From NCBI GenBank assembly GCA_022432975.1, contig CM039508.1, positions 19,119,279-19,183,278 of the forward strand: 64,000 nucleotides of DNA, read 5' to 3'. The notes beneath the pieces are model-generated. The model was given only the letters and a program-made list of their open reading frames with translations. It had not been told where the DNA came from and ran no database searches. The DNA comes from Begonia masoniana. Its lineage: Eukaryota; Streptophyta; Magnoliopsida; Cucurbitales; Begoniaceae. Shown in pieces: positions 1 to 10,480 of this stretch (positions are counted from its first letter, which is position 1; each line of letters opens with the position of its first letter). The translations under genes were made by a program, and so were the position numbers.

Positions 1-330
1 ATGAGAGGGTGTAGACACCCCCGCGCACGTGCGTTACACGTGGAAACACACAGGGGGTCAAGCTAGAATAAACGGCCCCCATTCTATTCAGGGTTCGACG
101 CGGGGGTGTAGAACCCCACACGCATGTGTGTTGCAAGTGAAAAAACACGGGGACCGTTTATTTTAGCTTGGCCCCCCGTGTTACAGAGGAATTTTAAGAC
201 GGAGGAATTGTCCTGAAGCGTGGAGGGTTATGTTCAAGACGCGGGGGCCGCGTTTAGACCTAGGCCTGATAACGGGGGGCATTCTCCCTCAAACGGGGGC
301 CGATCTCCTGATAGTATATATAACATCAAC
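1..330 (+). repeat. Left terminal inverted repeat of the Mutator-like element (truncated by window edge)
   Basis: GC-rich sequence with repeated CACGTG/GCACGTGCGTT words. Read on the plus strand it matches the minus strand of 7600-8160: a GGGTGTAGA block, GCACGTGCGTT, CACGTGGAAACACAC, an ACGGCCCCC block, CCCCCGTGT, then GAATTTTAAGACGG versus AAATTTTAAAACGG. It ends with GGGGGCCGATCTCCT just upstream of a TATA box. Identity looks like roughly 75-80 percent by eye. Confidence 0.7.
315..323 (+). promoter_or_regulatory. TATA box at inner edge of left terminal repeat
   Basis: TATATATAA lies just inside the left terminal repeat, followed by an A/C-rich leader with degenerate 35-bp repeats (about 430-590). 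It is well placed to drive the rightward pseudogene at 729-1917. The equivalent spot on the opposite end (minus strand, about 7585) has TATTTAAG. Confidence 0.5.
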
Positions 331-728
331 CCCATGTACACACTCCTTCGTGTGAAACTTAGAGAAAAATTGCCGAATCAGTGATTTTTGTTGCTGAAAA
401 TCTTCAAATCTCAGCCCTAACAGACTAAAATCCAAAATCTGAAGCCTCATCGTCCAGAACTCAAACCCAAGGCCTCCACTGTCAAAAATCCAAAACTGAG
501 CCTTTCAATCGACAAAAATTCGAAAGTGAGCTACCTAATCGCCAAAAATCTCAACCTGGAGCCTCCTAATCACCAAAAATCCAAAGCCCTACTCATTGCA
601 ATGGGCCTAAAATTTTTTTTCAAACGAAAGGCTCCCCTTTTGAAACAACCTGGCCCATCAAACTGGGCACCTTTGCGCAAGGTGCTCCGAATCAAGTGCC
701 GCGACTGCCGCTTGGTTATTTATCGATG

Positions 729-1917
729 GAAATTCAAAACCAGGCGTGTCAACAACAATTCAAGCGGGATATGTCAATCCGCTAGATTATTTATTGGAAG
801 ACTGCCAACTTTAGCTGTTGGGAGACTTTGGAAATCAAGAAGATGTTTGATCACATCTTGTTGCACGGGGTCTACGACATGCGGCGAGAGAGCTCTGGCA
901 AAATAGTTTGCTTATTTTACGTGAACTTGACCACTACTAGGAGGGAGGGATACTTGAAGACGTGTCTATTCGATACTGATATTATTGTAGGTGGAAGTGA
1001 TGTGAACAAATTACTGGGATTTACCGTAGAAGACGCGGTCAGATATTATCATGCTTCCCGAGAGTGTGATTTTGCAAGATCAGCAGATGACCTGCAGTTT
1101 CTTAGGAAAATTCAATGAAATTTGAAAATTTGCAGCCATCATCAAACCAATGTCGAAGGACTTGAATGTAAAAGCTCGGGTTGTTCACAACCTGATCAGC
1201 CACACCCTGCTGCCTAGGGATGGACATAGAGATCTGGTGAGCTGGATGGATCTTTATGTCTTGGACAAGCTCTACAGTGGCACGATGTTCGACTCGGGGT
1301 ACATGATTTTAGGGCACATGAAAGAGATCGGGCGAACACAAAATAAAAATTTTCCTTACGGGACACTGATTTGGAAGATAGTGGAATGATCTCAGGTTTA
1401 GCTTCCCACTGTAGAGCAGCGGAGCAGTCCGAGAAACGTTGATGTATTTGACAGGCTTCATTTGACTCGGATGGGCCTAGTCGAATTTGCCAGGTCTTGG
1501 ATGCTGAAGGGAGATCCCGGGGCCTCCACATTTCAGGATGTTCTGATGGAGGAGAATGCCCTTGCCACCGCGACCTTGCCGCCATTTTCCCCTCAGACTG
1601 ATAGTAGCTGGGACATGATGCAACATATGCAACAGATGTATGAGATGCAGCATATGTATGAGGTGCAGCAGCAGCAGCTGGATCAGAGGTACCAGATGCA
1701 GCAGCAGTAGCTGGATCAGAGGTATCAGATGCAGCAGCATATGGAACAGCAGCGGGAGCAGAGGATAGAGTTCCTCTTAGGCAGGGTCTAGGAGCTCGTC
1801 GTGAGCCAACAAAAGGTGGTAGAGTCACAGGACTATCTCAGTGAGTACCTTAGAGAGCTCACTGAGAGGATGATGGATTGGATGGCGCCCGAAGACGACG
1901 ATGTTCCACCGGAGTAG
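729..1917 (+). pseudogene. Putative plant transposon protein (Transposase_32-like) pseudogene
   Basis: Translated pieces resemble the plant 'putative plant transposon protein' domain (PF20167, from memory). One piece is a segment ending DVNKLLGF (to about 1050, frame 3). The other, from 1150 (frame 1), contains KARVVHNLISHTLLPRDGHR and later SGYMILGHM, the usual C-terminal part of that domain. A glutamine/methionine-rich tail (about 1610-1780) and an acidic end (EDDDVPPE, stop at 1915) follow. The frame is broken by a stop at 783, a frameshift near 1120-1150, and stops at 1387, 1708 and 1789. The gene reads away from the left terminal repeat and toward the MULE transposase, suggesting it was the second gene of that element. 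The function of the domain is unknown. The start is uncertain because the first part is degenerate. Confidence 0.55.
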
Positions 1918-1925
1918 TATAGTTT

Positions 1926-4581
1926 TGTGACGACCCCGAGACCAAACCCGATCGGGGTCCGGGATCGGAGCCATCACTCCGGGACAGTTAACAGAAAATA
2001 GGGACTACATTTTTTTTTTTTTTACAATCCTTTACAGAGAGAGAGATTTCTCTGGAGTTGAAAGCAAAACAGGTTTCGATAATGGATAGCAGAAGGAACC
2101 GAAATGCAGGAAGACAGGGACATTAAAGAGAACTTAATTTGGAGAAGAAGTGAGCAGGAAATATAAATGGACCGGACCGGAAAAGGTAAGGCAAAAGATG
2201 TGTTTAAAACGGGGCGGGAAGAATAGTTAAACTGGGCGGAAGACTGGCGGAAGATGAGAGCTGACGTCAATCGGTAGATGCTGAGTAAAACTGGGTGGAA
2301 GGTAAAAGCTATCGGTGGATGCAGATACGACAAAATAGGTGACGTCACCGGAAGATGCAGGCAGCAGTTGAAATCGGTAGAAGAAAAGCTTTGGTGACAT
2401 CATCGGAAGATGCAGACATTAAATGTAATCGGCAGGAGAAGAAAACAGTGGATGACGTCATCGGAAGATGAGATGACATCAGACGGTAGATGCAGGCATT
2501 AAACGAAATCAGATTATGTGATGACATCATCGGAAGATGTGATGATGTCATCGGCAGATAAAGGCAGTAAACGTAATCGGCAGAAGAAAAGCTATGGTGA
2601 CGTCATCGGAAGAAAAGATGACGTCATCAGAAGATGAAGTTAAACTGAGAGACAGATGAAACCGGCAGAAGTAACTAAGGCAGATGAAATCAACTGTTCA
2701 CCGGTGGATGAGATAAGACAAAATGTGAACAGTGACTATCGGTGGATGCATTAAACGTGATCGGAAGATGCAGTTTTAAAAGGGGCAGAATTTGACAACT
2801 TTTGATAGGAAAACATATAGACAGAGGGCTTAAAGAACAGAAAACATGAAAGTCCCAGATTCTCAAACCACATCAAAACATGGTTCTCGAACACAACAGA
2901 AGGCATGCAGGTTTCAGACCTTCATTACAAATGACAGATTTCAAGAAAACAAACTGCATGGATAGCTTTAAAATTCGAGACCATCCATGCATGACCTGAA
3001 AAGGAAGAACCCAAACAGTTCCAGAATGTTTTCAAAACATTTCAAGACATTAATACAGAATATTTCAGGAGACAACTACCAACTGTCAGCAGAGATTTAA
3101 AACTTGTCCATCAGAACTTATACATTATATATATATATATCCAACAGAATTTCCGACAGAGTTTTTAAAACAAAACACAGAACCTTAACAGAGTTTTAAG
3201 ACAAACAAAACACAACTTTCAGAAGAGTCTACAGATGTGAACTTTACTTTAAAAACTAAGACTTAAACCTCGGGACAGAAAATTGTGTCTGACTGCAGCA
3301 ACCACCCCAAGAGCTCGAGCCACCAGCCACCTAGTCATCAGATTGAGGCACAAAGTCCTCATTTTCAGGTTCAGTACCTACATCAGGGAGTTCACCTATG
3401 AGTCTAAAACTCAGTAAGAACATATAAATACAGTGATGCAAAATGCTATGCATGCGGTTTTCAGAAATACAGTGACAGTACAGAACATTACGTTTTAGTG
3501 GCAGAGAGGTATAAGTGGGGCTTATAGGGGAACTAGACAAACAGAGGGTGCACTATCAGGCACAGCAGTTTTCAGAATCCCAGGGAGGGATAAAACCAGA
3601 GGGTCCTTGCTAGGGACAATAAATTTTTAGATTCCCAGGGAGGGATAAAACCAGAGGGCCAGTCCCCGTCCCGCACTTAACCGGTATATTTCAGACAGTC
3701 AGATTTTATCTTTCTTAGTTTCAAACTGTGTACAGAAAATAGTTTTGCATGAACTCTTAGAAAAATCGTGTATGCATGAACTTTCACAATGCTTAACTTG
3801 AAACAGCAGTTAACAGAATAATACAATAGAATCTAGAGAAAAAACAGATAACTCGGGACTTAACTCTAATTTTCTCTACCCGAAACCTCCCGACAGAAGA
3901 ATAACCTAGAGTCTCCGTGATGTAGGGCCTTAAGGGCCAACCTACGGATATGAACTTACCTGTTTGCTGCAATGTAGAATGCTCGAATGTCCCTGGAACG
4001 CTCGGATCTGTTGCTGCAATGTAGAGAAATTAAACAAGTTGCAAATGCTAACAAATAATTTGGAAGATTATGCAGTAAACTCCGTTCAGACTTGTAGAAA
4101 ACAACGAATGTGTTTCCATACAAAAGCTAAGAGTTTTCTCCCAACTATCTTAACCTAAAACTTCAGCATAACCCATAGTTTTTGCTTGTCCAAATGTGTT
4201 AGCATTAGAAGATGTTTACCTTAGCGGAGGAGCAGAAAGGAAATCTGAGAAGATCGAAGTAACTTCGATGGTTGTTTGTCGTCAGGAAGAGAAAATGCAG
4301 AGAGGAGAAAGAAGAGAGAGCAGAGAAGAGAAGTGAAGAGGGTTTCACGTAGGAGGAAGAACTTAGCTTCTTCACCAAGTCGCCAGACGTCACTCAACCA
4401 TTGGCTATCTCCCACCAACCTTAATTTCTCCCAAATTTACCCTTCCATGCATTTTAACTTAGTGAAATGCTTAGTTAAACATTAGTTTAGTTTTCCAACA
4501 AAACACATATTGCATTTATATTAAATTAATCCCGAGAAATGGTTCAGGAAAATAATTACATACAAAAGGCCGGGTGCTACA
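1926..4581 (-). mobile_element. Solo LTR 'A' (Ty3/gypsy chromovirus type), intact target duplication
   Basis: On the minus strand it starts TGTAGCACCCGG and ends GGGGTCGTCACA. It is flanked by the 5-bp duplication AGTTT (1921-1925 and 4582-4586). No internal region is present, so LTR-LTR recombination has removed it. It is homologous to the LTRs of element 1 and shares with them the CTACGTGAAACC block, the structured intron signals and an array of TGACGTCA sites (at least five between 2264 and 2626). It landed 8 bp downstream of the stop codon of the pseudogene at 729-1917. Confidence 0.9.
3378..3959 (-). other. Predicted structured intron in LTR A
   Basis: Donor CAG|GTAAGTT starts at 3959 on the minus strand. 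Acceptor TGATGTAG|GT ends at 3378. The acceptor strand is complementary to 3918-3926 just inside the donor. A hairpin at 3399-3413 has stem TGAGT/ACTCA, a compensated variant of the TGAGC/GCTCA stem in other LTRs. Splicing is predicted from sequence only. Confidence 0.5.
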
Positions 4582-4586
4582 AGTTT

Positions 4587-4980
4587 AGATTTTGTATTTC
4601 ATTTTATGTACTTTATTTTTCGTCTGTAAATTTGATTTACTTTAATTTTATCTCTTGATGTATATTATTTGTACTGAAATCTGGTTGCTAGGTATATATT
4701 TGTGATTTGAATTTACAGTAACTGTTTGAAGATAGATATAAAAGAATCATAAAACAAAAGAAACTCTGTCCATTTCTTCAATTTTATTTTTGTTTTTATT
4801 AAATAAATTGAAACAAATAAATAATTATAATTTGAATAACCTATAATAAATAAGTATGATTAAAATAAACTAAAAAAAAATTATTTAAATAAACAAAAAT
4901 AAATAATTATAATTTGAATAACTTTTGAAATTACATGAAAATGAAATAAATATTACACGGATTGATTATGTTTGAAAATG
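4587..4980. other. AT-rich spacer, nothing recognised
   Basis: AT-rich sequence with short A/T runs between the solo LTR and the 166-bp repeat. It is presumably interior sequence of the Mutator-like element. I see no coding or RNA signal. Confidence 0.4.
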
Positions 4981-5338
4981 AAAAGAAAGATGGAATCGAA
5001 TAGGAAGATGTTCGTTGGCTGGGGATCGAGTAAACTTCAATCCATTTTTAGAAGGAAAAAAATTAACCATAACAAGATACACGACATGCTGGATTCACAT
5101 TCTTCGTATAATCAGAAACAGAAAAATGTGAATCTAGCATGTCGTGAAAAGAAAGATGAAATCGAATGGGAAGATGTTCGTTGGCTGGGGATCGAGTAAA
5201 CTTCAATCCATTTTTAGAAGGAAAAAGATTAACCATAACAAGATACACGGCTTGCTGGATTCACATTCTTCGGATAATCAGAAACAAAAAAATGTGAATC
5301 TAGCATGTCGTGTATATGTTTACGGTTAATCATTTTCC
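4981..5338. repeat. Two 166-bp tandem units, the second ending in a 120-nt hairpin
   Basis: Unit 1 is 4981-5146 and unit 2 is 5147-5312, nearly identical. Each contains an inverted repeat around GGATTCACATT / AATGTGAATC. In unit 2 the right arm continues to 5338, giving a near-complete hairpin from 5219 to 5338: AGGAAAAAGATTAACC on the left against GGTTAATCATTTTCCT on the right. Unit 1 has lost the outer right arm where unit 2 begins. The overlapping small reading frames are by-products of the repeat. Confidence 0.8.
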
Positions 5339-5354
5339 TACCAAAGATTATTGA

Positions 5355-7487
5355 TCTCGCACCCTTGTCTTCTTCGGCCTACTGGGTTGACGATATCTTC
5401 TTGGCTGGATGAGTTTCTTCATATTTGGTATTTGCGCCCACACTTGGTGGCCACTCACGGGTTGAACAAAGTGTGAGTACATCTGCAAGTAAATTGCCTA
5501 GTGATAGCATCGATGCACGTAATTCTTCGGTACTACTCTCAAGAAATGCATGCATGGAATAGAATAGACACAAAAGATTCCAGTAAGCTCCCACCTATTA
5601 TTGTTGCACACACACGTATTCATGTTGACAATGTATTGTTCGTTGTCATTGCTGACCTCAAATCATACAGCTCCCGCAAACTTAATACTTCAATTTCGAG
5701 CTGCACTTTCTAACTTCTCAAGGTTTTTGCTTATTTGGGGACAGAGAAGGTCTGTTGATGGGGCCAACTTCTCAAATTTTTTTACAATGCAAGTCATCAA
5801 ACACTTTCTGATTATCTCGAACATGGTCATGATCGGTTTGTCTCTGGCCGGCAATAGAACTGCATTGAATAACTAGCATAAATTATTCAAACCCATTTCG
5901 CACTTGGGGATTGAAGAGAAGACATGACTATCCTAATATCTAGGCTCTTCTTCTCGAAGCCATGCATGGGCATCCGAGTTAAGCTGATGTAGTTTTCTTA
6001 TTTCTATCTCAAAATGATAACTTGTGGTTATCCTGGCTGCATTCCCCATTGCATCTCTATACACTATGCCCAGAAATTATTTTTTGAAATTTGCGTACAT
6101 ATGCCGGAGGCAGTAGCGGTGTTCAGCGTGTTCTAATTGATCTTCCACAGCCTTCAACAAACCCTAATATTTGAAAGAAAAATTGGGTCAACATAAAACA
6201 ATATAACGTGGAGAGTACTGATCAGATAATTCCCAGGAAAGACTGTATTGAACAATCTCCTGGACAAAATTACCTTTTTAAGTAAGTTCCCAGGAAAGGC
6301 TAGAGGGGTCAGAAATGGTCCCACTTAAAATCCAGTCTCCTAGACAGAATTTCATTGCACAATACAATTACACCACTAAATAAGCGGTACGAGAAACAAT
6401 AGCAGATGCTATCCCACACAGTAAATGCATTATACCTTTTGTCGATCTGAAATAATTATCCATCTATCACCCGATCCAGTGTTTAGGTCTCGCTTCAAAT
6501 GTTGCAAAACCACGTCTATGTGTTCGTGCACTCTTTTTCGACGTTGGTAACAACAACGAGATATTTCATCGTTGCTATCAATAGTGATGGCTGTGAGTAA
6601 TTGGTCAGGACACGAGCCCTTCAAATGACAACCATCCAAATAGATAATAGGGCGACCGTAGTGCAGCAAACCTACCTTGCAAGCAACCATGCACATATAC
6701 ATTCTTTGGCATACCAATGAATCAGAATCTATCTCGTAAGTATGTATTTATAATGTGCTACCCGGATTTGATCTACATATTTTTGCTGCGTACGACCAGA
6801 CTAGCTTGTACTGTTTGTTGCCCTTGCCTTCATTAAGTGTTCGAGCAACGCTTTTGCTCTTTTTGCAGGATTGGGTTTAATGTAGATGGTTAAATTCTTC
6901 CTCACTGTCTCGATAATGGAAGAGATTTCTCACGTAAGTTTACTTTTGAACCTATCCAGATAATGATTTGCCACTCATTTTGCTCTAGCATGTCGATTCT
7001 CAATTTTCCTTGAACAGCTGTGAGAATCGATCAAACTCTTTATTCGAAACGTATGCTCGTCTTGCATCTTAAAATCATGCAGTCGTCACTCACACCTGTC
7101 TTCAAATTTCGCCGTCAGTCGTCAATTTTCACTTTTAGTGAATTTGATCCCATAACTATTTTTCAAAGAATATTCGGCTATTTCTGCTCTAATTTCCTTT
7201 AAATAACTATATTTTTCCAAAAAAAAAAAAAAAAAACTCATTGAGATTTTTTCTCTTACCAGTATACTTTCCACCTAATAATCCTCCGAACTAACTAATG
7301 TTCGAAGCTCATCGTCTAGAGTTCTGGAGGTCGAATGCATATCTATTTCCTTATTTCCATCTAAGTGTCCGAATGCTCGAAGATCACCACATGCAGGAAT
7401 GTCGTACGAATACCAATTCATATCGGCATCATAAGTTCTTGTCTTGTCTAAATCAACCGATTGACTTGAATCATAATCCATCGTCAT
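5355..7487 (-). pseudogene. MuDR-family (MULE) transposase pseudogene
   Basis: Read leftward, the pieces follow the order of MULE transposases. An acidic N-terminus (7487-7275) is followed by a Mu-type DNA-binding region with IKSLIDSHSCSRKIENRHA (about 7080-7000). The catalytic core has PIIYLDGCHLKGSC (about 6660) and WIIISDRQK (about 6450), giving two visible catalytic Asp positions. Next comes VEDQLEHAEHRYCLRHMYANF (about 6150-6090). A SWIM-type zinc motif region with WELTGI..CMHFLR and YLQMYSHFVQPV follows (about 5590-5450), then a basic tail with RPKKTRVR (about 5360). Several stops, frameshifts and probable introns interrupt it, so it cannot make a working transposase. Confidence 0.85.
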
Positions 7488-7599
7488 CGCTAATATAGAA
7501 AAAATTCACCAGAACAATAAAATATTTGTGAGGTTTTAGAGTTTTAGGAAGGTGTGGAGTGAGAGTAGGGCTGATCTACTTAAATAACCAAGGAGATCG

Positions 7600-8160
7600 G
7601 CCCCCCGTTCTCGGGAGAACGGCCCTCTGCGTGCTTTGGCCCGTGATCAATTATTGATCACGGGCCAGAGCATGAGGGGCCGAGTGCCAGACTTGGCCCC
7701 CCACGTTCTCCAACCCGTGATCAATAATTGATCACGGGCCGAAGCACGGGAGGCCGTGTGCCAGACTTAGCCCCTGCATTCTCCGACTCGTAATCAATAA
7801 TTGATCACGGGCAGAAAACGGGGGGCCGTGCTCAGACAAGGGCCCCCGTTTTAAAATTTCTCTATAACACGTGCGTTGCACGTGTTACACGGGGGACCGA
7901 GCTAAATAGAACGGCCCCCTGTTCTATTCGAGGGGCAACGAAGGGGTGTAGAATGCCCCACGCACGTGCATTGCACGTGGAAACACGTGGGGGCCGTTCA
8001 GTTTAGCTCGGCCCCCGTGTGTTTCCACGTGCAACGCACGTGCATGGGTTCTACACCCCCACGTCGACCCCCGAACAGAACAGAGGGTTGGACTTGGAGA
8101 ACGGTTCCCCGTTCTCTTCGTAAAATGTGGAATGGGCTGCTATCAAACATCTGACGGGGT
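7600..8160. repeat. Right terminal inverted repeat region of the Mutator-like element
   Basis: GC-rich region related in inverted orientation to 1-330. Part of it (about 7915-8085) is itself a large imperfect palindrome, with arms of about 75 bp around CCGTTCAGTTTAGCTCGGCC. This makes it foldback-like. The outer boundary is set where the GC-rich repeat gives way to AT-rich sequence and is approximate. Confidence 0.65.
7638..7811. promoter_or_regulatory. Three tandem palindromes with HD-Zip-type cores upstream of the transposase
   Basis: Copies at 7638-7666, 7714-7738 and about 7788-7811 lie about 76 bp apart. The first is a 29-nt perfect inverted repeat with 13-bp arms and a 3-nt centre. Cores are CAATTATTG or CAATAATTG, the known class I HD-Zip binding consensus, framed by TGATCA. 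They sit 150-325 bp upstream of the transposase start on the minus strand. Confidence 0.55.
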
Positions 8161-8246
8161 TTAAATTGTTAGCCTTTTGATAGTTTTAAAGTTTGTTTTG
8201 TTAGGGTTAATACTTTAAAAGTTTTTTTTAAAAAAAAAACCGATCC

Positions 8247-8338
8247 TTTGATGTTCAAAATAATTTTTACCCATTATTATATGATGCATGCATTTGATGT
8301 TCAAAATAATTTTTACCCATTATTATATGATGCATGCA
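8247..8338. repeat. Perfect 46-bp direct duplication
   Basis: Two adjacent identical units, 8247-8292 and 8293-8338, each ending in GATGCATGCA. Confidence 0.9.
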
Positions 8339-9407
8339 TAGTACACCTTGATGGAGATGCAATGAATTCCATCATATTAACATCAATATTACCATTCATG
8401 TTATGAAATTTTTAAAAATTTAACGACAAATAATTGAACACAATTACAACAATATACTTTAGTAATGAAGATAATTAAAACTTACTCGAGAATGACACGA
8501 AACACTACAAATTGGAAAGTGAGTGGAGAGAATTGACGTGATAAGGTTGAGACTTGAGAGTTGAGATAAAAGAGAATTGAAAGAGTTAAGATAGTTGAGA
8601 GAACTAATGACCATTGACGAATGCACTGTTCGAGCCTGGTTTGTGGTCAGACCAGGCTCGATAGGGGCTTCCAAAATTTTCAATTGGTGCTCGCGCTGAT
8701 TTGCCATTGAACAAATTTATAGATTATTTCTTTTTAAAAAAAATCAAATCTTTTGATATAATAACTTTAGGTAAAAATATTAAATTAATAAAATATTATC
8801 GTGAATAATATTAATAACTAATGAATAAATGTCGAGAAACTGGAAGCTTAGTATTTGAGACGTTCTCTTCATGCTGCGTTTTCCTGTCATTTTTATAAGT
8901 GATTTTCACATGAATTTATACTCTGATTTTTTGTCAGCCATGTCAATTTTTAATATAACATTTACATTTCTTTTACTGATATTTTGGATTATACTTCTCT
9001 CAATATTGTTTTTATAAATTAATTTTTAATTTTGATATAGATCAAATATTTTTTTAATTAATTGGCTTTACAAATAAAAAAATTATATCTATGTTTTAAT
9101 TATTTTTCACACAAACACACACATATATTTAATCTAATTCTAATTATTAAACTAGAATTAATAACTTCTAATCGTATTGTTTAAGAAAAGAGTAATATCT
9201 GTATGTGATAGGCAGCTAGCTAGTGCACAGATAAGATCACAACACAAGAAGATTGACCTAACTTCTTTTTGCCAAACTATTATGAAATATCGTACAAAAA
9301 CTTTAGATAATGGAATGTGACAGTAATAATTAATCATTTAATGAAGACTTTGGTCTAACAACAATGATGATTTCCACTTAGAATATAATTCAAAAAAATT
9401 ACAAGTT
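8339..9407. other. AT-rich non-coding stretch with one perfect hairpin
   Basis: No gene is seen. A perfect 11-bp inverted repeat at 8631-8662 (TCGAGCCTGGT / ACCAGGCTCGA, 10-nt loop) stands out from AT-rich surroundings. Small open frames here have no recognisable content. Confidence 0.5.
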
Positions 9408-9989
9408 AAAAATGTAACACCCGGCACTTTTGTTATGTAATTATTCCTTAAACTGTTGAAATGGAATTTATTGGCCATTAATAAAATGCGTATTTTATTT
9501 GAAGTTTTATAATACCTTACAGAAGAGGAGATTTTTGTAGAAAACGGATCGAAGAATTTAAGTCACAACTTAATTGGAAAACCAAATTATGTTCAACCAA
9601 AACAAAACTATTTGGTTAGAAATCAATGGAAGGGTAAATTGGAGAGAAATTAAGGTTGGTGGGAGAAAGCCAATGGTTGGTTGCCATGTGTTCAACTTGT
9701 TGAACAAGACATACTCTTTCCTCCTACGTGAAACCTTCATTTCACCTCTCTGTTTCTTCTCTTCCTTCTTGTTTTCTCTCTTCCAGACGACAGAGACAAA
9801 TTTCCAAACTTTGTTCTCCTGTTTTCTCCCATTTTCTCGGTTACAGGTAACTATTTTTCATTAGTTAACGAGTTTAGGTTAGTTACTTTTAGTTTTACGA
9901 ATGTTTTGGGTTGACAGCCCGATTATTCACGATATAGGTTTTGAACCACCGTGGACGTGTGAACAAAGCTTTCAGCTCTACAACCACAG

Positions 9990-10480
9990 GTAAGTTCATG
10001 CAATTTTGTTGGCCCTTAAGGCCCTACAACTTGGAGGTACTAGGTTTGGTTCGGGTAGTTAGGATTTTAGGTTATGTTTTAAGTTAAACCTGTCTCCTTT
10101 ATATTCTGTTCTCCCTGTTGCATTTATTCTGTTATTTATGAATGTCAGGTTGAGCATCACACTTATTCATGCATACACGTTTTCTGGAAAGTCATGTAAA
10201 TATTTTTGAGCACTAGATTTTTGAAGTAATGAAAGTTAAAACCTGTAATGTAATGTACGGTTAAGTGTGGACGAGGGCTGGCATCCAGTTATGTACTCCT
10301 GTTATGTCCTGTTGTGGCATGTACTCCTATTGCGCCAGCTCCTCTTCCCACTTATACCTTCCTGTCCAGTGAAATGTAATGTAATGTTCATGTATTTAAA
10401 AATGTTCATGCATAGCATATGCACACTGCATTCCATGTTCTTACTGAGCTCTAGGCTCATAGATGAACTCCCTGTTGTAG
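9990..10480 (+). other. Predicted structured intron in LTR B
   Basis: Donor CAG|GTAAGT at 9987-9995. Hairpin GGCC-CTTAA-GGCC at 10011-10023, followed by pairing strand CCTACAAC (10023-10030). A second hairpin TGAGC-TCTAG-GCTCA lies at 10445-10459. Acceptor GTTGTAG|G (10474-10481) is complementary to the pairing strand. In most other LTRs the pair is CTACATCA/TGATGTAG, so this copy shows a compensatory change. Confidence 0.55.

Larger units (their letters stand above)
1..8160 (-). mobile_element. Mutator-like (MuDR-type) element with two convergent pseudogenes
   Basis: The left (1-330) and right (about 7600-8160) ends are related in inverted orientation. Both read inward through the same GC-rich blocks and finish with GGGGGCCGATCTCCT, followed at once by a TATA-like motif. 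Inside, a MULE transposase pseudogene reads leftward from the right end and a second pseudogene reads rightward from the left end. The outer left end lies outside the window and the right outer end is not sharp, so no 9-bp target duplication can be checked. A solo LTR (1926-4581) is a later insertion. Two convergent genes, each driven from its own terminal repeat, is the known MuDR plan; applying it here is inference. Confidence 0.7.

Noticed and set aside
1214..1828. 204-residue minus-strand frame
   Set aside because: Antisense of the Q-rich coding region; low-complexity composition and no recognisable domain.
4972..5329. Two small repeated proteins
   Set aside because: They come from the 166-bp tandem repeat; the hairpin structure explains the sequence better than coding.
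5501..5876. Plus-strand frames over the MULE region
   Set aside because: The minus strand carries clear MULE transposase motifs; these are shadows.
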